Positions 1 through 13,899 of a stretch of 64,000 nt of DNA are shown piece by piece. Both the position numbers and the translations under genes were made by a program. The notes under the pieces were generated by a model that was given only the letters and a program-made list of their open reading frames with translations, searched no databases and was not told where the DNA came from. Each line of letters begins with the position of its first letter. Positions within the stretch are counted from its first letter, which is position 1. The stretch spans positions 4,573-68,572 of the forward strand of contig NC_031477.1 of NCBI RefSeq assembly GCF_000006565.2, given 5' to 3'. Origin of the DNA: Toxoplasma gondii ME49. Taxonomy: Eukaryota; Apicomplexa; Conoidasida; Eucoccidiorida; Sarcocystidae.

Positions 1-429
1 CAGTCAACTGGTAGACGCAAATCAGCTTCGCCAAACAAATACACAAATCAATCCGGAGATCAAGTTGCACGTCGCACACTGGTCCACAAGAGACCGCGCC
101 TCTGCACCCGGGACAGCAACGAACATATGACGCCCCGCAGGTCCCAACGCATAGCAGGGGAAGAGATGAAGTGTCGAATGGCAAACTGAGGTACAGTTCG
201 GGAGACACCTAACTCAGTCGCTCAGCGGTGACGAGACCTCTCTTGTTGGCGGCCTATACGAAGTGCGGTGCTGCGACCCGTTACACGGCGGTTGTCGTCT
301 TGGGCGGGCAATGCGTGTGACACCACGTGTGTCTGCTGCCGACCTCCTCGACCACGCCCGAATCCGAACCGTGACATGGCGTTCCTGCAGTATCTCAATG
401 CTTGACTCAAAGCCTCGCCACTGAAGCAT

Positions 430-1690
430 GCATAACGAGTGCCTACCACCAGGGACTGACGAAATTGTCGTCGACACCATCACTATGCGTGCGGCAGAAG
501 TGTTGCCGAAGCATCGTGCCAGCATTGGAGTACTCGGTCCATCCGCCCACACTCGCGATCGTCCACAATGAGTAACGTGTCAGCAGTCCACCCCCTGCGC
601 TCGAACAGACGATCAGGGTGCAGTGAGGCACGCCGGTGACCCGGCACTTCTCCGATGACTTGTGGCCTGTCGTTGGCCTCTACAAAGGCAAGAGCTGCGA
701 GTCTCCTCAATGGTGTTATCCACTCCCCTGGACGGGACGCGACCCGACGCTTTGCTGATGCCGACCCCCTCGATCCCGCCCGAATCCGAACTGTGACACG
801 CCGTTTTTGTAATTGGTCAACGCTTTAATCACAACATCGCCACGGAAGCTTTTGTAACGCGTGCGTACGCCCAGGGGCTGACGAAATTGTCGTCGACACC
901 ATCACTATGCGTGCGACAAAAGTGTTGCCGAAGCATCGTGCCAGCATTGGAGTACTCGGTCCATCCGCCCACACTCGCGATCGTCCACAATGAGTGGCGT
1001 GTCACCAGTCTACCCCCTGCGCTCGAACAGACGAACAGGGTGCAGTGAGGCACGCCGGTGACCCGGCACTTCTCCGATGACTTGTGGCCTGTCGTTGGCC
1101 TCTACAAAGGCAAGAGCTGCGAGTCTCCTCAATGGTGTTATCCACTCCCCTGGACGGGACGCGACCCGACGCTTTGCTGATGCCGACCCCCTCGATCCCG
1201 CCCGAATCCGAACTGTGACACGCCGTTTTTGTAATTGGTCAACGCTTTAATCACAACATCGCCACGGAAGCTTTTGTAACGCGTGCGTACGCCCAGGCGC
1301 TGACGAAATTGTCGTCGACACCATCACTATGCGTGCGACAAAAGTGTTGCCGAAGCATCGTGCCAGCATTGGAGTACTCGGTCCATCCGCCCACACTCGC
1401 GATCGTCCACAATGAGTGACGTGTCACCAGTCTACCCCCTGCGCTCGAACAGACGAACAGGGTGCAGTGAGGCACGCCGGTGACCCGGCACTTCTCCGAT
1501 GACTTGTGGCCTGTCGTTGGCCTCTACAAAGGCAAGAGCTGCGAGTCTCCTCAATGGTGTTATCCACTCCCCCGGACGGGACGCGACCCGACGCTTTGCT
1601 GATGCCGACCCCCTCGATCCCGCCCGAATCCGAAATGTGACACGCCGTTTTTGTAAACTGCCAACGCCTTATTCAAACCACCACCGGTGA
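430..1690. repeat. Tandem repeat, 422-bp period, three copies
   Basis: The landmark cacgccggtgacccggcac starts at about 629, 1051 and 1473, giving a period of exactly 422 bp. Copies are nearly identical; differences are single bases such as gggctgacg versus gcgctgacg. The array ends where the CA-microsatellite module begins near 1690. The same unit, in a diverged version, reappears with the same period at about 25,140-25,990. No coding function is apparent. Confidence 0.9.
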
Positions 1691-1693
1691 AGC

Positions 1694-2740
1694 TTGGAAA
1701 ACGAGAACGTACGCTCGAGAGCTGACGAAATCGTTGTGGGCGTCATCTCTATAAGCGCGATGGCGGTAACGCAGAAGCATCTCGTCCTCATTCACTCCCG
1801 CACACACACGCACACACACATGCACTCCCAACCCTGCGAAACGAATACGGTGCCAGCGCCCCGATATCCACACCCCTTTCGAGAATATGGCGGCCGAGGA
1901 GCGCATGGCGGCGGACGCAATCGCATCCCCGACTCTACATCCGGAAACAAAAAGACCTCTGCCGTGCCGCAAGCACCACCAAACGCTGAAAAAAAACAGA
2001 GGACACTCAACAACAAATTCAGATCTGACCGCGCAGACCTCTGGCTCCTTTGTTCTGCAAAAGCGAGACGCCCCTCACTGTGGTAAACAGACAGGCGAGG
2101 TGCGACACATTGCTCTGGTGTTTTCGACTCGGACGGTGACAAGAGATACCAACTGTGGCGCCCCGTCTACTGTCCAAATCGAACAGGGAACCCGCTCCGT
2201 TAGAGCACGTCACTGCAGCGCTCTGTCCGTCGCTCGAACCGTCGCTACACAAGGCGATGCACAACCGCTGCCTACTCTCGACGACTGACGGAAGACGAGC
2301 TGGCCCTCGGAGCAGAAATGGGATCGAACCGACAATACTGCTACTCGTTCACAGCCACCGCCGCCACCCTACCGCCTACCCCCCGTAGAAGCAGACACCA
2401 AACGCCCGTAGAAGCAGACACCAGAAATAAGCACGCTGTCATCACCGAACCCTCACATTCGGTCTCGCAGCCTGCGTTTCGCTGTTGCGAATTCACCCAG
2501 ACACCCTCCTATCGTTGCTTCATGTCACGCGAAACTCGCCCACGTTCCGAAGGACCTCTTCGGTATTTCGGCGCCGGATTGAACTTCAGACCCCTGCCCA
2601 CCTACCGACACCTGCTCGACGAGCAAGAAGAAACCAGGGGACGGCTCAGGCGCTGAAGACACTCAGCCCGTTTTGAGACAGTGCACAACTAACAGTGTCG
2701 GTCGGGCGTCCGCGTGTACCGCCTCTCGTTCTTCTCGACG
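1694..2740. repeat. Satellite block: CA tract, M3 module and linker
   Basis: This stretch runs from the module that starts at the satellite landmark gtgaagcttggaaaacgag through a CA tract at 1801-1820, a shortened M2, M3 and the linker ending near 2740. M2 is shortened here: the segment with the aagaaccagtgtctcc landmark is missing and M3 follows gagaatatggcggccgagg directly. It corresponds to 10,450-11,660 and 26,000-27,200. No gene is supported. Confidence 0.8.
1801..1820. repeat. CA microsatellite
   Basis: A short (CA)n tract interrupted by one G. It sits at the same place in its satellite module as the tracts near 10,581, 16,569, 26,124 and 34,457, so it is inherited with the module rather than arising independently. 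Length differs among copies. Confidence 0.9.
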
Positions 2741-2744
2741 ATCC

Positions 2745-4060
2745 GTTCGACAAACCTATTTGAGCGTCCTGCTCCAGACTGGGCAACACTGAGCACGATC
2801 GATGGCAAGCACACATCACCCAACCTCACTCCTCTGCCGCTACTACACAGAATCTGTCCGACACACCTCGCTAGTCTTCCCGAGACATCCCCGAAACATG
2901 CGATATCACGCGCACGTTTCCTGGACTTCGCGATCTCCCACAAACCCAAGAACGATCCATCATGTTCCTCGAACATCTCTCCTCACGCATAACGCCTTCA
3001 CTGGATAGTGCGTGACACATGCGTACAGCGAGCCAGCAGTGCCGACGCCGTCCGAAGTCCGTCCCGTCACAAATCCACCTGCACCACGGCCCCACGCAAT
3101 CGACACCCTGTTAGGGTCGACACGCGCACACGCAGCATCGCACCCTACGTCTCAGTGTCGTACACACACGCAGACACCTTCCTATCGTTGCTTCATCTCA
3201 TGCACAACTCGTCCACTCTCCCACACACCTCTCTCGCATTTCGGCGGCAGCGTCAGCACCAAAGCCCTGGCCACGTACCGGTGACGGCTGAAGACGGAAA
3301 TAACGACAGTATCAAGGAACGAGCCACACGCTGACGACACCCAACTTCGTATGCGACATTGCAAAACTAATCACGCCTTTATGGCGTCGGCGTGAAACGC
3401 GTCACCTCCCTCTGCCCCTCACGTCCCGAAACAAATTTCGACGTGTTCTTCCAGACTTCACATCACTGGTGATTCTCTCTAGCGGGCACACATCACCCAA
3501 CGCTCCACCTCTGCCCCTAGCCCCTCAGTTACATCATCTCATTCACATCGTGGAGTACGTGTGCGATGTCGCACTGGGAAGCAACACCACCGTCAACCTG
3601 GTCTGACTCGGATCCACAATCACGCCGCCTCTCACACCCGCGCGGTTCTTCTGCAAACAAGATCACGGACAAGCATCACTGCTCGGCAGCAGCAACGACC
3701 TGCTCTTGCCCAACTCCCGTCGACCATACGGGACCCCGCAACCCTGCAGGAAAGCGTCGCTGATTCACCTTCGCTTTCACACACTGAAACAAAGACCGTC
3801 AACAACATCACACAACCTCCAACGTTCTCCTACAGTCTGAAGCAAGGAGACAATTCACCAGATGTGCCGAGTGTCCAGTTCCAAGTGTTCACCGCCATGT
3901 CGACAGTATGTGCCTTCTACAAGAATGGGCGGTCCCCGACATCCACACCCCGTTCGAGAATATTCTCACTACAAACGCAGTAGCCCCACGTCCCTTACCA
4001 CCCACCAGCTGCGACCCTTCTCCACACTCCTTCCGTCGATAGGGATCCGCCGTTAGCAGG
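2745..4060. repeat. Satellite block h-i-j, first copy
   Basis: A composite of three modules. It begins near gatcgatggcaagcacac, passes through the segment cctttatggcgtcggcgtg and ends at tcgataggga before M2. Further copies lie at about 11,700-12,920 and 20,325-21,400, with partial copies at 6,600-6,955, 16,614-17,330 and 27,240-27,720. Order and orientation are preserved among the copies, so they spread as a block. Confidence 0.82.
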
Positions 4061-4799
4061 AAGAACCAGTGTCTCCTGCCATGCAGGCACAACACGACGG
4101 CGGCCGAGGAGCGCATGGCGACGGACACAATCGCATCCCCGACTCTACGTCCGGAAACAGAACGACCTCTGCCGTGCCGCCAGCACCACCAAACGCTGAA
4201 AAACAGAGGACACTCAACAGCAAATTCAGATCCGGCCGCGCAGACCTCTGGCTCCTTTGTTCTGCAAAAACGAGACGCCCCTCATTGCGGTACACAGACA
4301 GGCGAGGTGCGACACATTGCTCTGGTGTTTTCGACTCGGACGGTGACAAGAGATACCAACTGTGGCGCCCCGTCGACTGCCTAAATCGAACAGGGAACCC
4401 GCTCCGTTAGAGCACGTCACTGCAGCACTCCGTCCGCCACTCGAACCGTCGCCGCTCAAAACGATGCACAACCGCTGCCTACTCTCGACGGCTGACGAAA
4501 GACGCGCTGGACCTCGGAGCAGAAATGGGATCCAACTGACAATGGACCTACTCCTCCACAGCCACCACTGCCACCCAACAACGTACCGCCCGTAGAACCA
4601 GACACCAAACGCCCGTAGAAGCAGGCACACGAAACAAGAACGCTGTCATCGCCGAACCCTCACATTCGGTCTCGCGGCATACGTCTGAGATTTGTGAAAT
4701 ACACGCAGACACGATCTATCGTTGCTCCACGTCATGCGAAACTCACCCACGTTCCTAGGCACATTCGCCTCATTCCTGCACCGGACTGACCCCATATCC

Positions 4800-6590
4800 C
4801 TGGCCACATACAGACGGCTGCTGAAGAGGGAACAGACGAAAGAAGTCCACGGGTCAGACTGTGAACACACCCGGCCCCCTCTGAGACATTGTCCAGACGA
4901 ATCGCAGCGAGCTCCCCCACACCTGACGCCAGTGAACACGCTCTCGAGCCAGCACACACCACAAAACGCCACACCGCTGCCGCACCCTCACAGCCCCATT
5001 CGCCGCACCCGACACACCGCGTCAGTATTCCCGACACCCGTCCAGACTTTTTCCGACACCCGTCGAGACACGCGACATCACACGTCCATCCCGCCAACAC
5101 CGGACATCACACGTACATCCCACCCACACCTTGACCCCACACAAACCCACCGCCGCACACGCCGCTCCATCACAGTCCTGCAACACCCCGCCTCATGATT
5201 AGCATCTCCATCAAACAACACGTGAACCTTGCGTGCCCAAACACAGCAGTGTCGACATCGTCCGCAGCCGCCTTGCCACCTATCCACCTCCAACGACACC
5301 CTCCCCAATCAACAAATAATCAGGATCCAAAGGTCCACACCCAAACCTCCAGTATCACAGTCTTCGCCCCACAGTCGCCAAAGCCCCCAGCTACCTTTTT
5401 ACAACGCCAAATCCCTGACCACATACCGACGGCTGCTGAAGAGGGAACAGACGAAGGAAGTCCACGGGTCAGACTGTGAACACACCCGGCCCCCTCTGAG
5501 ACATTGTCCAGACGAATCGCAGCGAGCTCCCCCACACCTGACGCCAGTGAACACGCTCTCGAGCCAGCACACACCACAAAACGCCACACCGCTGCCGCAC
5601 CCTCACAGCCCCATTCGCCGCACCCGACACACCGCGTCAGTATTCCCGACACCCGTCCAGACTTTTTCCGACACCCGTCGAGACACGCGACATCACACGT
5701 CCATCCCGCCAACACCGGACATCACACGTACATCCCACCCACACCTTGACCCCACACAAACCCACCGCCGCACACGCCGCTCCATCACAGTCGTGCAACA
5801 CCCCGCCTCATGATTAGCATCTCCATCAAACAACACGTGAACCTGCGTGCCCAAACACAGCAGTGTCGACATCGTCCGCAGCCGCCTTGCCACCTATCCA
5901 CCTCCAACGACACCCTCCCCAATCAACAAATAATCAGGATCCAAAGGTCCACACCCGAACCCTAGTATCACAGTCTTCGTCCCACAGTCGCCAAAGCCCC
6001 CAGCTACCTTTTTACAACGCCAAATCCCTGACCACATACCGACGGCTGCTGAAGAGGGAACAGACGAAGGAAGTCCACGGGTCAGACTGTGAACACACCC
6101 GGCCCCCTCTGAGACATTGTCCAGACGAATCGCAGCGAGCTCCCCCACACCTGACGCCAGTGAACACGCTCTCGAGCCAGCACACACCACAAAACGCCAC
6201 ACCGCTGCCGCACCCTCACAGCCCCATTCGCCGCACCCGACACACCGCGTCAGTATTCCCGACACCCGTCCAGACTTTTTCCGACACCCGTCGAGACACG
6301 CGACATCACACATACATCCCACCCACACCTTGACCCCACACAAACCCACCGCCGCACACGCCGCTCCATCACAGTCGTGCAGCACCCCGCCTCATGATTA
6401 GCGTCTCCATCAAAAAACACGTGAGGCGTGCGTGCCCAAACACAGCAGTGTCGACATCGTCCGCAGCCGCCTTGCCACCTATCCACCTCCAACGACACCC
6501 TCCCCAATCAACAAATAATCAGGATCCAAAGGTCCATACCCAAACCCCCAGTATCGCAGCTTCCGTCCCATAGTCACCAAAACCCCCATA
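4800..6590. repeat. Tandem repeat, about 614-bp period, nearly three copies
   Basis: The landmark cggctgctgaagag starts at 4815, 5430 and 6043, so successive periods are 615 and 613 bp. Copies are close to identical over most of their length. The third copy lacks the short segment between the two acatcacac motifs near 5,690-5,730. The plus strand is extremely C-rich: 5,701-5,760 has 30 C and 5 G. A related pair with a 564-bp period lies at 27,725-28,800. Open frames rich in P, T, H and R come from this composition. Confidence 0.9.
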
Positions 6591-6954
6591 TACCTTTTTT
6601 ATGTTTGCTTCATCTCACGCACACCTCTCCTACGCTCCCACACAGCTCTCTCGCATTTCGGCGGCAGCGTCAACACCAAAGCCCTGGCCACGTACCGGTG
6701 ACGGCTGAAGACGGAAATAACGACAGTATCAAGGAAAGTGCCACACGCTGACGACACCCAACTTCGTATTCGACATTGCAAAACTAATCACGCCTTTATG
6801 GCGTCGGCGTGAAACGCGTCACCTCCCTCTGCCCCTCACATCCCGAAACAAATTTCAACGTGTTCTTCCAGACTTCACATCACTGGTGATTCTCTCTAGC
6901 GGGCACACATCACTCAACGCCACACCTCTGCCGCCAGCCCCTCAGTAACATCCG

Positions 6955-7683
6955 CCCATCCTCATCGCATCGAGGAAGTGTGCGAAGTCGCACTGGGAAG
7001 CAACACGACAATCAGGCAGAACCGTCACCTAGCGATATCCGATTGCACGGATGATACAAAACAAACATCAGGGGGAGCTGCCGTTGTCGACCGTATCTAA
7101 ACAAAGAATCCACTCCGACCCGACATCCTTCCACGTGTCCACATCCAGGTCCAAACGTAACCGATGAACCTCTTGTAACGGGTACGTACTCTACCATACT
7201 GAGGACAAGCGCCGTGAGCCCCTCAAAAAACATGGAACAACGACGTGGGTGAAGCGACCCGCCTTCACCCGCTCCTCCGCCTTCCACCCGCCTGCACCAG
7301 CCACCCTCGAAACTCAGTACACCCTCAGCACTCCAGCCCCTCCAATCGGTTCCGAGATTTCTTCATTTCAAACGAAGCAGTCGTCCATTTATCCATCCAC
7401 CTGCCCCACCGCCCGTCCACATACTCGCCACTTCATTGCGCCTACAAGCAACTGGTAGACGCAAATCAGCTTCCCCAAACGCACACGCAGAAATAACCAG
7501 AGATCAAATTGCACGTCGCACACTGGTCCACAGGCGACCGCGCCTCTGCACCCGGGACACCAACGAACATGTGACGCGCCGCAGGTCCCAGCGCCTAGCA
7601 GGGAAAGAGATGAAGTGTCGAATGGCAAACTGAGGTGCCGTTGGGGAGACACCTAACAAAGTCGCTCAGCGGTGACGAGACCT
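6955..7683. repeat. Satellite M4 unit before assembly gap
   Basis: A copy of the block cacctagcgatatccgattg followed by M4, matching 9,600-10,270 with few differences. It breaks into the long run of N at 7,684 just after gacgagacct. No gene is supported. Confidence 0.85.
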
Positions 7684-8557
7684 NNNNNNNNNNNNNNNNN
7701 NNNNNNNNNNNNNNNNNNNNNNNNNNNNNNNNNNNNNNNNNNNNNNNNNNNNNNNNNNNNNNNNNNNNNNNNNNNNNNNNNNNNNNNNNNNNNNNNNNNN
7801 NNNNNNNNNNNNNNNNNNNNNNNNNNNNNNNNNNNNNNNNNNNNNNNNNNNNNNNNNNNNNNNNNNNNNNNNNNNNNNNNNNNNNNNNNNNNNNNNNNNN
7901 NNNNNNNNNNNNNNNNNNNNNNNNNNNNNNNNNNNNNNNNNNNNNNNNNNNNNNNNNNNNNNNNNNNNNNNNNNNNNNNNNNNNNNNNNNNNNNNNNNNN
8001 NNNNNNNNNNNNNNNNNNNNNNNNNNNNNNNNNNNNNNNNNNNNNNNNNNNNNNNNNNNNNNNNNNNNNNNNNNNNNNNNNNNNNNNNNNNNNNNNNNNN
8101 NNNNNNNNNNNNNNNNNNNNNNNNNNNNNNNNNNNNNNNNNNNNNNNNNNNNNNNNNNNNNNNNNNNNNNNNNNNNNNNNNNNNNNNNNNNNNNNNNNNN
8201 NNNNNNNNNNNNNNNNNNNNNNNNNNNNNNNNNNNNNNNNNNNNNNNNNNNNNNNNNNNNNNNNNNNNNNNNNNNNNNNNNNNNNNNNNNNNNNNNNNNN
8301 NNNNNNNNNNNNNNNNNNNNNNNNNNNNNNNNNNNNNNNNNNNNNNNNNNNNNNNNNNNNNNNNNNNNNNNNNNNNNNNNNNNNNNNNNNNNNNNNNNNN
8401 NNNNNNNNNNNNNNNNNNNNNNNNNNNNNNNNNNNNNNNNNNNNNNNNNNNNNNNNNNNNNNNNNNNNNNNNNNNNNNNNNNNNNNNNNNNNNNNNNNNN
8501 NNNNNNNNNNNNNNNNNNNNNNNNNNNNNNNNNNNNNNNNNNNNNNNNNNNNNNNNN
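7684..8557. other. Assembly gap, 874 N
   Basis: Unknown sequence. The left edge is the end of an M4 unit and the right edge is inside M2. In the intact copy near 10,273-10,790 the same two edges are about 517 bp apart, so the gap either holds an extra module or its size is only an estimate. Any reading frame drawn through it is meaningless. Confidence 0.99.
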
Positions 8558-11500
8558 TAGGCACAACACGACGGCGGCCGAGGAGCGCATGGCGACGGAC
8601 ACAATCGCATCCCCGACTCTACGTCCGGAAACACGGCGACCGCTGCCGCACCGCAAGAACCACCAAACGCTGAAAAACAGCGGACACTCAACAGCAAATT
8701 CAGATCCGGCCGCGCAGACCTCTGGCTCCTTTGTTCTGCAAAAACGAGACGCCCCTCATTGCGGTAAACAGACAGGCGAGGTGCGACACATTGCTCTGGT
8801 GTTTTCGACTGGGACGATGACAAGAGACACCAACTGTGGCGCCCCGTCGACTGCCTAAATCGAACAGGGAACCCGCTCCGTTAGAGCTCGTCACTGGAGC
8901 ACTCCGTCCGCCACTCGAACCGAAGCCGCTCAAAACGATGCACAACCGCTGCCTACTCTCGACGGCTGACGAAAGACGCGCTGGACCTCGGAGCAGAAAT
9001 GGGATCGAACCGTCAATGGACCTACTCCTCCACAGCCACCACTGCTACCCAGCCGCCTACCGCCCGTAGAACCAGACACGAAACACCCTCAGGAGCAGAC
9101 ACCCGAAATAAGCACGCTGTCATCGCCCCACCCTCATACTCGGTCTCGCCGGCTGCGTTTCTCTGTTGCGAATTCACCCAGACACCCTCCTATCGTTGCT
9201 TCATGTCACGCGAAACTCGCCCACGTTCCGAAGGACCTCTTCGGTATTTCGGCGCCGGATTGAACTTCAGATCCCTGCCCACCTTCCGGGACTTCCTCAA
9301 TACGAAGAGGACGAGACCAGGGGACGGCTCAGGCGCTGAAGACACTCAGCCCGGTTTGAGAGAGTGCACAACTAACAGCGTCGTTCGGGCGTCCGCGTGT
9401 ATCGCCTCTCGTTCCTCTCGACGATCCGTTCGACAAACCTATTTGAGCGTCCTGCTCCAGACTGGACAACACTGAATACGATCGATGGCAAGCACACATC
9501 GCTCAAAGCCACATCTCTGCCGCCATCCTCTCAGTAACATCCTCCCATCCTCATCGCATCGAGGAAGTGTGCGAAGTCGCACTGGGAAGCAACACGACAA
9601 TCAGGCAGAACCGTCACCTAGCGATATCCGATTGCACGGATGATACAAAACAAACATCAGGGGGAGCTGCCGTTGTCGACCGTATCTAAACAAAGAATCC
9701 ACTCCGACCCGACATCCTTCCACGTGTCCACATCCAGGTCCAAACGTAACCGATGAACCTCTTGTAACGGGTACGTACTCTACCATACTGAGGACAAGCG
9801 CCGTGAGCCCCTCAAAAAACATTGAACAACGACATGGACGAAGCGACCCGCCTTCACCCGCTCCTCCGCCTTCCACCCGCCTGCACCAGCCACCCTCGAA
9901 ACTCAGTACACCCTCAGCACTCCAGCCCCTCCAATCGGTTCCGAGATTTCTTCATTTCAAACGAAGCAGTCGTCCATTTATCCATCCACCTGCCCCACCG
10001 CCCGTCCACATACTCACCACTTCATTGCGCCTACAAGCAACTGGTAGACGCAAATCAGCTTCCCCAAACGCACACGCAGAACACACCGGAGATAAAATTG
10101 CACGTCGCACACTGGTCCACAGGCGACCGCGCCTCTGCACCCGGGACACCAACGAACATGTGACGCGCCGCAGGTCCCAGCGCATAGCAGGGAAAGAGAT
10201 GAAGTGTCGAATGGCAAACTGAGGTACCGTTGGGGAGACACCTAACTCAGTCGCTCAGCGGTGACGAGACCTCTCTTGTTGGCGGCCTATACGAAGTGCG
10301 GTGCTGCGACCCTTTACACGGCTGTTGCCGTCTTGGGCGGGCAATGCGTGTGACACCACGTGTGTCTGCTGCCGACCTCCTCGACCACGCCCGAATCCGA
10401 ACTGTGACACGCCGGTTTTGTAAACTGCCAACGCTCTATTCAAACCACCACCGGTGAAGCTTGGATAACGAGAGTGTAAGCCCGAGAGCTGACGAAATCG
10501 TCGTGGGCGTCATCCTTATTCTCGCGATGGCGGCAACACAGAAGCAACTCGACCTCATTAACTCCTCCCGCACAGATACGCACACACACACACACACACA
10601 TGCACTCCCAACCCTGCGAAACGAATACGGTGCCAGCACCCCGACATCCACACCCCGTTCGAGAATATTCTCACTACAAACGCAGTCGCCCCCCGTCCCT
10701 TACCACCCACCAGCTGCGACCCTTCTCCACACTCCTTCCGTCGATAGGGATCCGGCGTTAGCAGGAAGAACCAGTGTCTCCTGCCATGCGGGCACAACAC
10801 GACGGCGGCCGAGGAGCGCATGGCGACGGACACAGTCGCATCGCCGACTCTACATCCGGAAACACGGCGACCTCTGCCGCGCCGCAAGAACCACCAAACG
10901 CTGAAAAACAGCGGACACTCAACAGCAAATTCAGATCCGGCCGCGCAGACCTCTGGCTCCTTTGTTCTGCAAAAACGAGACGCCCCTCATTGCGGTAAAC
11001 AGACAGGCGAGGTGCGACACATTGCTCTGGTGTTTTCGACTGGGACGATGACAAGAGACACCAACTGTGGCGCCCCGTCGACTGCCTAAATCGAACAGGG
11101 AACCCGCTCCGTTAGAGCTCGTCACTGGAGCACTCCGTCCGCCACTCGAACCGAAGCCGCTCAAAACGATGCACAACCGCTGCCTACTCTCGACGGCTGA
11201 CGAAAGACGCGCTGGACCTCGGAGCAGAAATGGGATCGAACCGTCAATGGACCTACTCCTCCACAGCCACCACTGCTACCCAGCCGCCTACCGCCCGTAG
11301 AACCAGACACGAAACACCCTCAGGAGCAGACACCCGAAATAAGCACGCTGTCATCGCCCCACCCTCACACTCGGTCTCGCGGCCTACGTTTCTGTGTTGT
11401 GAAATACACGCAGACACGATCTATCGTTGCTCCACGTCATGCGAAACACGCCCACGCTCCTAGGCACATCCGCTTCATTCCGGCGCCGGACTGACCTCAT

Positions 11501-13870
11501 ATCCCTGCCCACCTACCGGCGGTTGCTACATACGAAGAAGACGAAACCAGGGGACGGCTCAGGCGCTGAAGACACTCAGCCCGTTTTGAGACAGTGCACA
11601 ACTAACAGCGTCGTTCGGGCGTCCGCGTGCATCGCCTCACTTCCATCTGGATGACTGGTCCGACAAGCATATTCGACGTCCTGCTCCAGACTGGCCAACA
11701 CTGAACACGATCGATGGCAAGCACACATCACCCAACCTCACGCCTCTGCCGCTACTACACAGAATCTGTCCGACACACCTCGCTAGTCTTCCCGAGACAT
11801 CCCCGAAACATGCGATATCACGCGCACGTTTCCTGGACTTCGCGATCTCCCACAAACCCAAGAACGATCCATCATGTTCCTCGAACATCTCTCCTCACGC
11901 ATAACGCCTTCACTGGATAGTGCGTGACACATGCGTACAGCGAGCCAGCAGTGCCGACGTCGTCCGAAGTCCGTCCCGTCACTCATCCACCTGCACCACG
12001 GCCCCACGCAATCGACACCCTGTTAGGGTCGACACGCGCACACGCAGCATCGCACCCTACGTCTCAGTGTCGTACACACACGCAGACACCTTCCTATCGT
12101 TGCTTCATCTCATGCACAACTCGTCCACTCTCCCACACACCTCTCTCGCATTTCGGCGGCAGCGTCAACACCAAAGCCCTGGCCACGTACCGGTGACGGC
12201 TGAAGACGGAAATGCGACATTGCAAAACTAATCACGCCTTTATGGCGTCGGCGTGAAACGCGTCACCTCCCTCTGCCCCTCACATCCCGAAACAAATTTC
12301 AACGTGTTCTTCCAGACGTCACATCATTGTTCACCCTCTCTAGCGGGCACACATCACCCAACGCTCCACCTCTGCCCCTATCCCCTCAGTTACATCATCT
12401 CATTCACATCGTGGAGTACGTGTGCGGTGTCGCACTGGGCAGCAACACCACCGTCACCCTGGTCTGACTCGGATCCACAATCACGCCGCCTCTCACACCC
12501 GCGCGGTTCTTCTGCAAACAAGATCACGGACAAGCATCACTGCTCGGCAGCAGCAACGACCTGCTCTTGCCCAACTCCCGTCGACCATACGGGACCCCGC
12601 AACCCTGCAGGAAAGCGTCGCTGATTCACCTTCGCTTTCACACACTGAAACAAAGACCGTCAACAACATCACACAACCTCCAACGTTCTCCTACAGTCTG
12701 AAGCAAGGAGACAATTCACCAGATGTGCCGAGTGTCCAGTTCCAAGTGTTCACCGCCATGTCGACAGTATGTGCCTTCTACAAGAATGGGCGGTCCCCGA
12801 CATCCACACCCCGTTCGAGAATATTCTCACTACAAACGCAGCGGCCCCACGTCCCTTACCACCCACCAGCTGCGACCCTTCTCCACACTCCTTCCGTCGA
12901 TAGGGATCCGCCGTTAGCAGGAAGAACCAGTGTCTCCTGCCATGCAGGCACAACACGACGGCGGCCGAGGAGCGCATGGCGGCGAACGCAATCGCATCCC
13001 CGACTCTACGTCCGGAAATCCGGCGACCTCTGCCGCACCGCAAGAACCACCAAACGCTGAAAAACAGCGGACACTCAACAGCAAATTCAGATCCGGCCGC
13101 GCAGACCTCTGGCTCCTTTGTTCTGCAAAAACGAGACGCCCCTCACTGCGTAAACAGACACGCGAGGTGCGACACATTCCTCTGGTGTTTTCGACTCGGA
13201 CGGTGACAAGAGATACCAACTGTGGCGCCCCGTCGACTGCCTAAATCGAACAGGGAACCCGCTCCGTTAGAGCACGTCACTGGAGCACTCCGTCCGCCAC
13301 TCGAACCGAAGCCGCTCAAAACGATGCACAGCCGCTGTCTACTCTCGACGGCTGACGAAAGACGCGCTGGACCTCGGAGCAGAAATGGGATCGAACCGTC
13401 AATGGACCTACTCCTCCACAGCCACCACAGCCACCCAACCACCTACCGCCCGTAGAACCAGACACCAAACACCTGTGGAAGCCGACACGCGAAATAAGCA
13501 CGCTGTCATCGCCCCACCCTCAGATTCGGCCTCGCAGCCTGCGCTTCTCTGTCGCAAATTCACACAGATACCCTTCTATCGTTGCTTCATGTCACGCGAA
13601 ACTCGCCCACGTTTCGAAAGACCTCTTCGGTATTTCGGCGCCGGACTGAACTTCAGATCCCTGCCCACCATCCGAGACTTCCTCAATACGAAGAGGACGA
13701 GACCAGGTGACGGCTCAGGCCCTGAAGACACTCAGCCCGGTTTGAGACAGTGCACAACTAACAGCGTCGTTCGGGCGTCCGCGTGTATCGCCTCACGTTC
13801 CTCTCGACGATCCGTTCGACAAACCTCTTTGAGCGTCCTGCTCCAGACTGGACAACACTGAATACGATCG
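8558..13870. repeat. Satellite stretch with 2,231-bp local duplication
   Basis: Modules M3 and linker at 8,836-9,120 and 11,067-11,350 agree almost perfectly at an offset of 2,231 bp, which marks a recent local duplication. Between and after them come M4 (9,830-10,230), a CA tract (10,581-10,601), M2, block h-i-j (11,700-12,920) and a further M3 copy (12,950-13,470). No gene is supported. Confidence 0.82.
10581..10601. repeat. CA microsatellite
   Basis: An uninterrupted (CA)n tract of about ten units inside the satellite module that precedes M2. It is orthologous in position to the tracts near 1,801, 16,569, 26,124 and 34,457. Confidence 0.9.
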
Positions 13871-13899
13871 ATGGCAAGCACACATCGCTCAAAGCCACA

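Noticed and set aside
430..6590. CRISPR-like array
   Set aside because: Repeat units are 400-600 bp with no short repeat/unique spacer alternation, and the organism is eukaryotic.
7595..8858. 353-407-codon frames across the large gap
   Set aside because: They are almost entirely unknown bases; the frame only exists because N codons are not stops.
8980..9015. tRNA-like stretch in M3 (ggttcgatccc on the minus strand)
   Set aside because: It resembles a tRNA T arm, but no anticodon arm or acceptor stem can be folded around it, and it recurs unchanged as part of the satellite.
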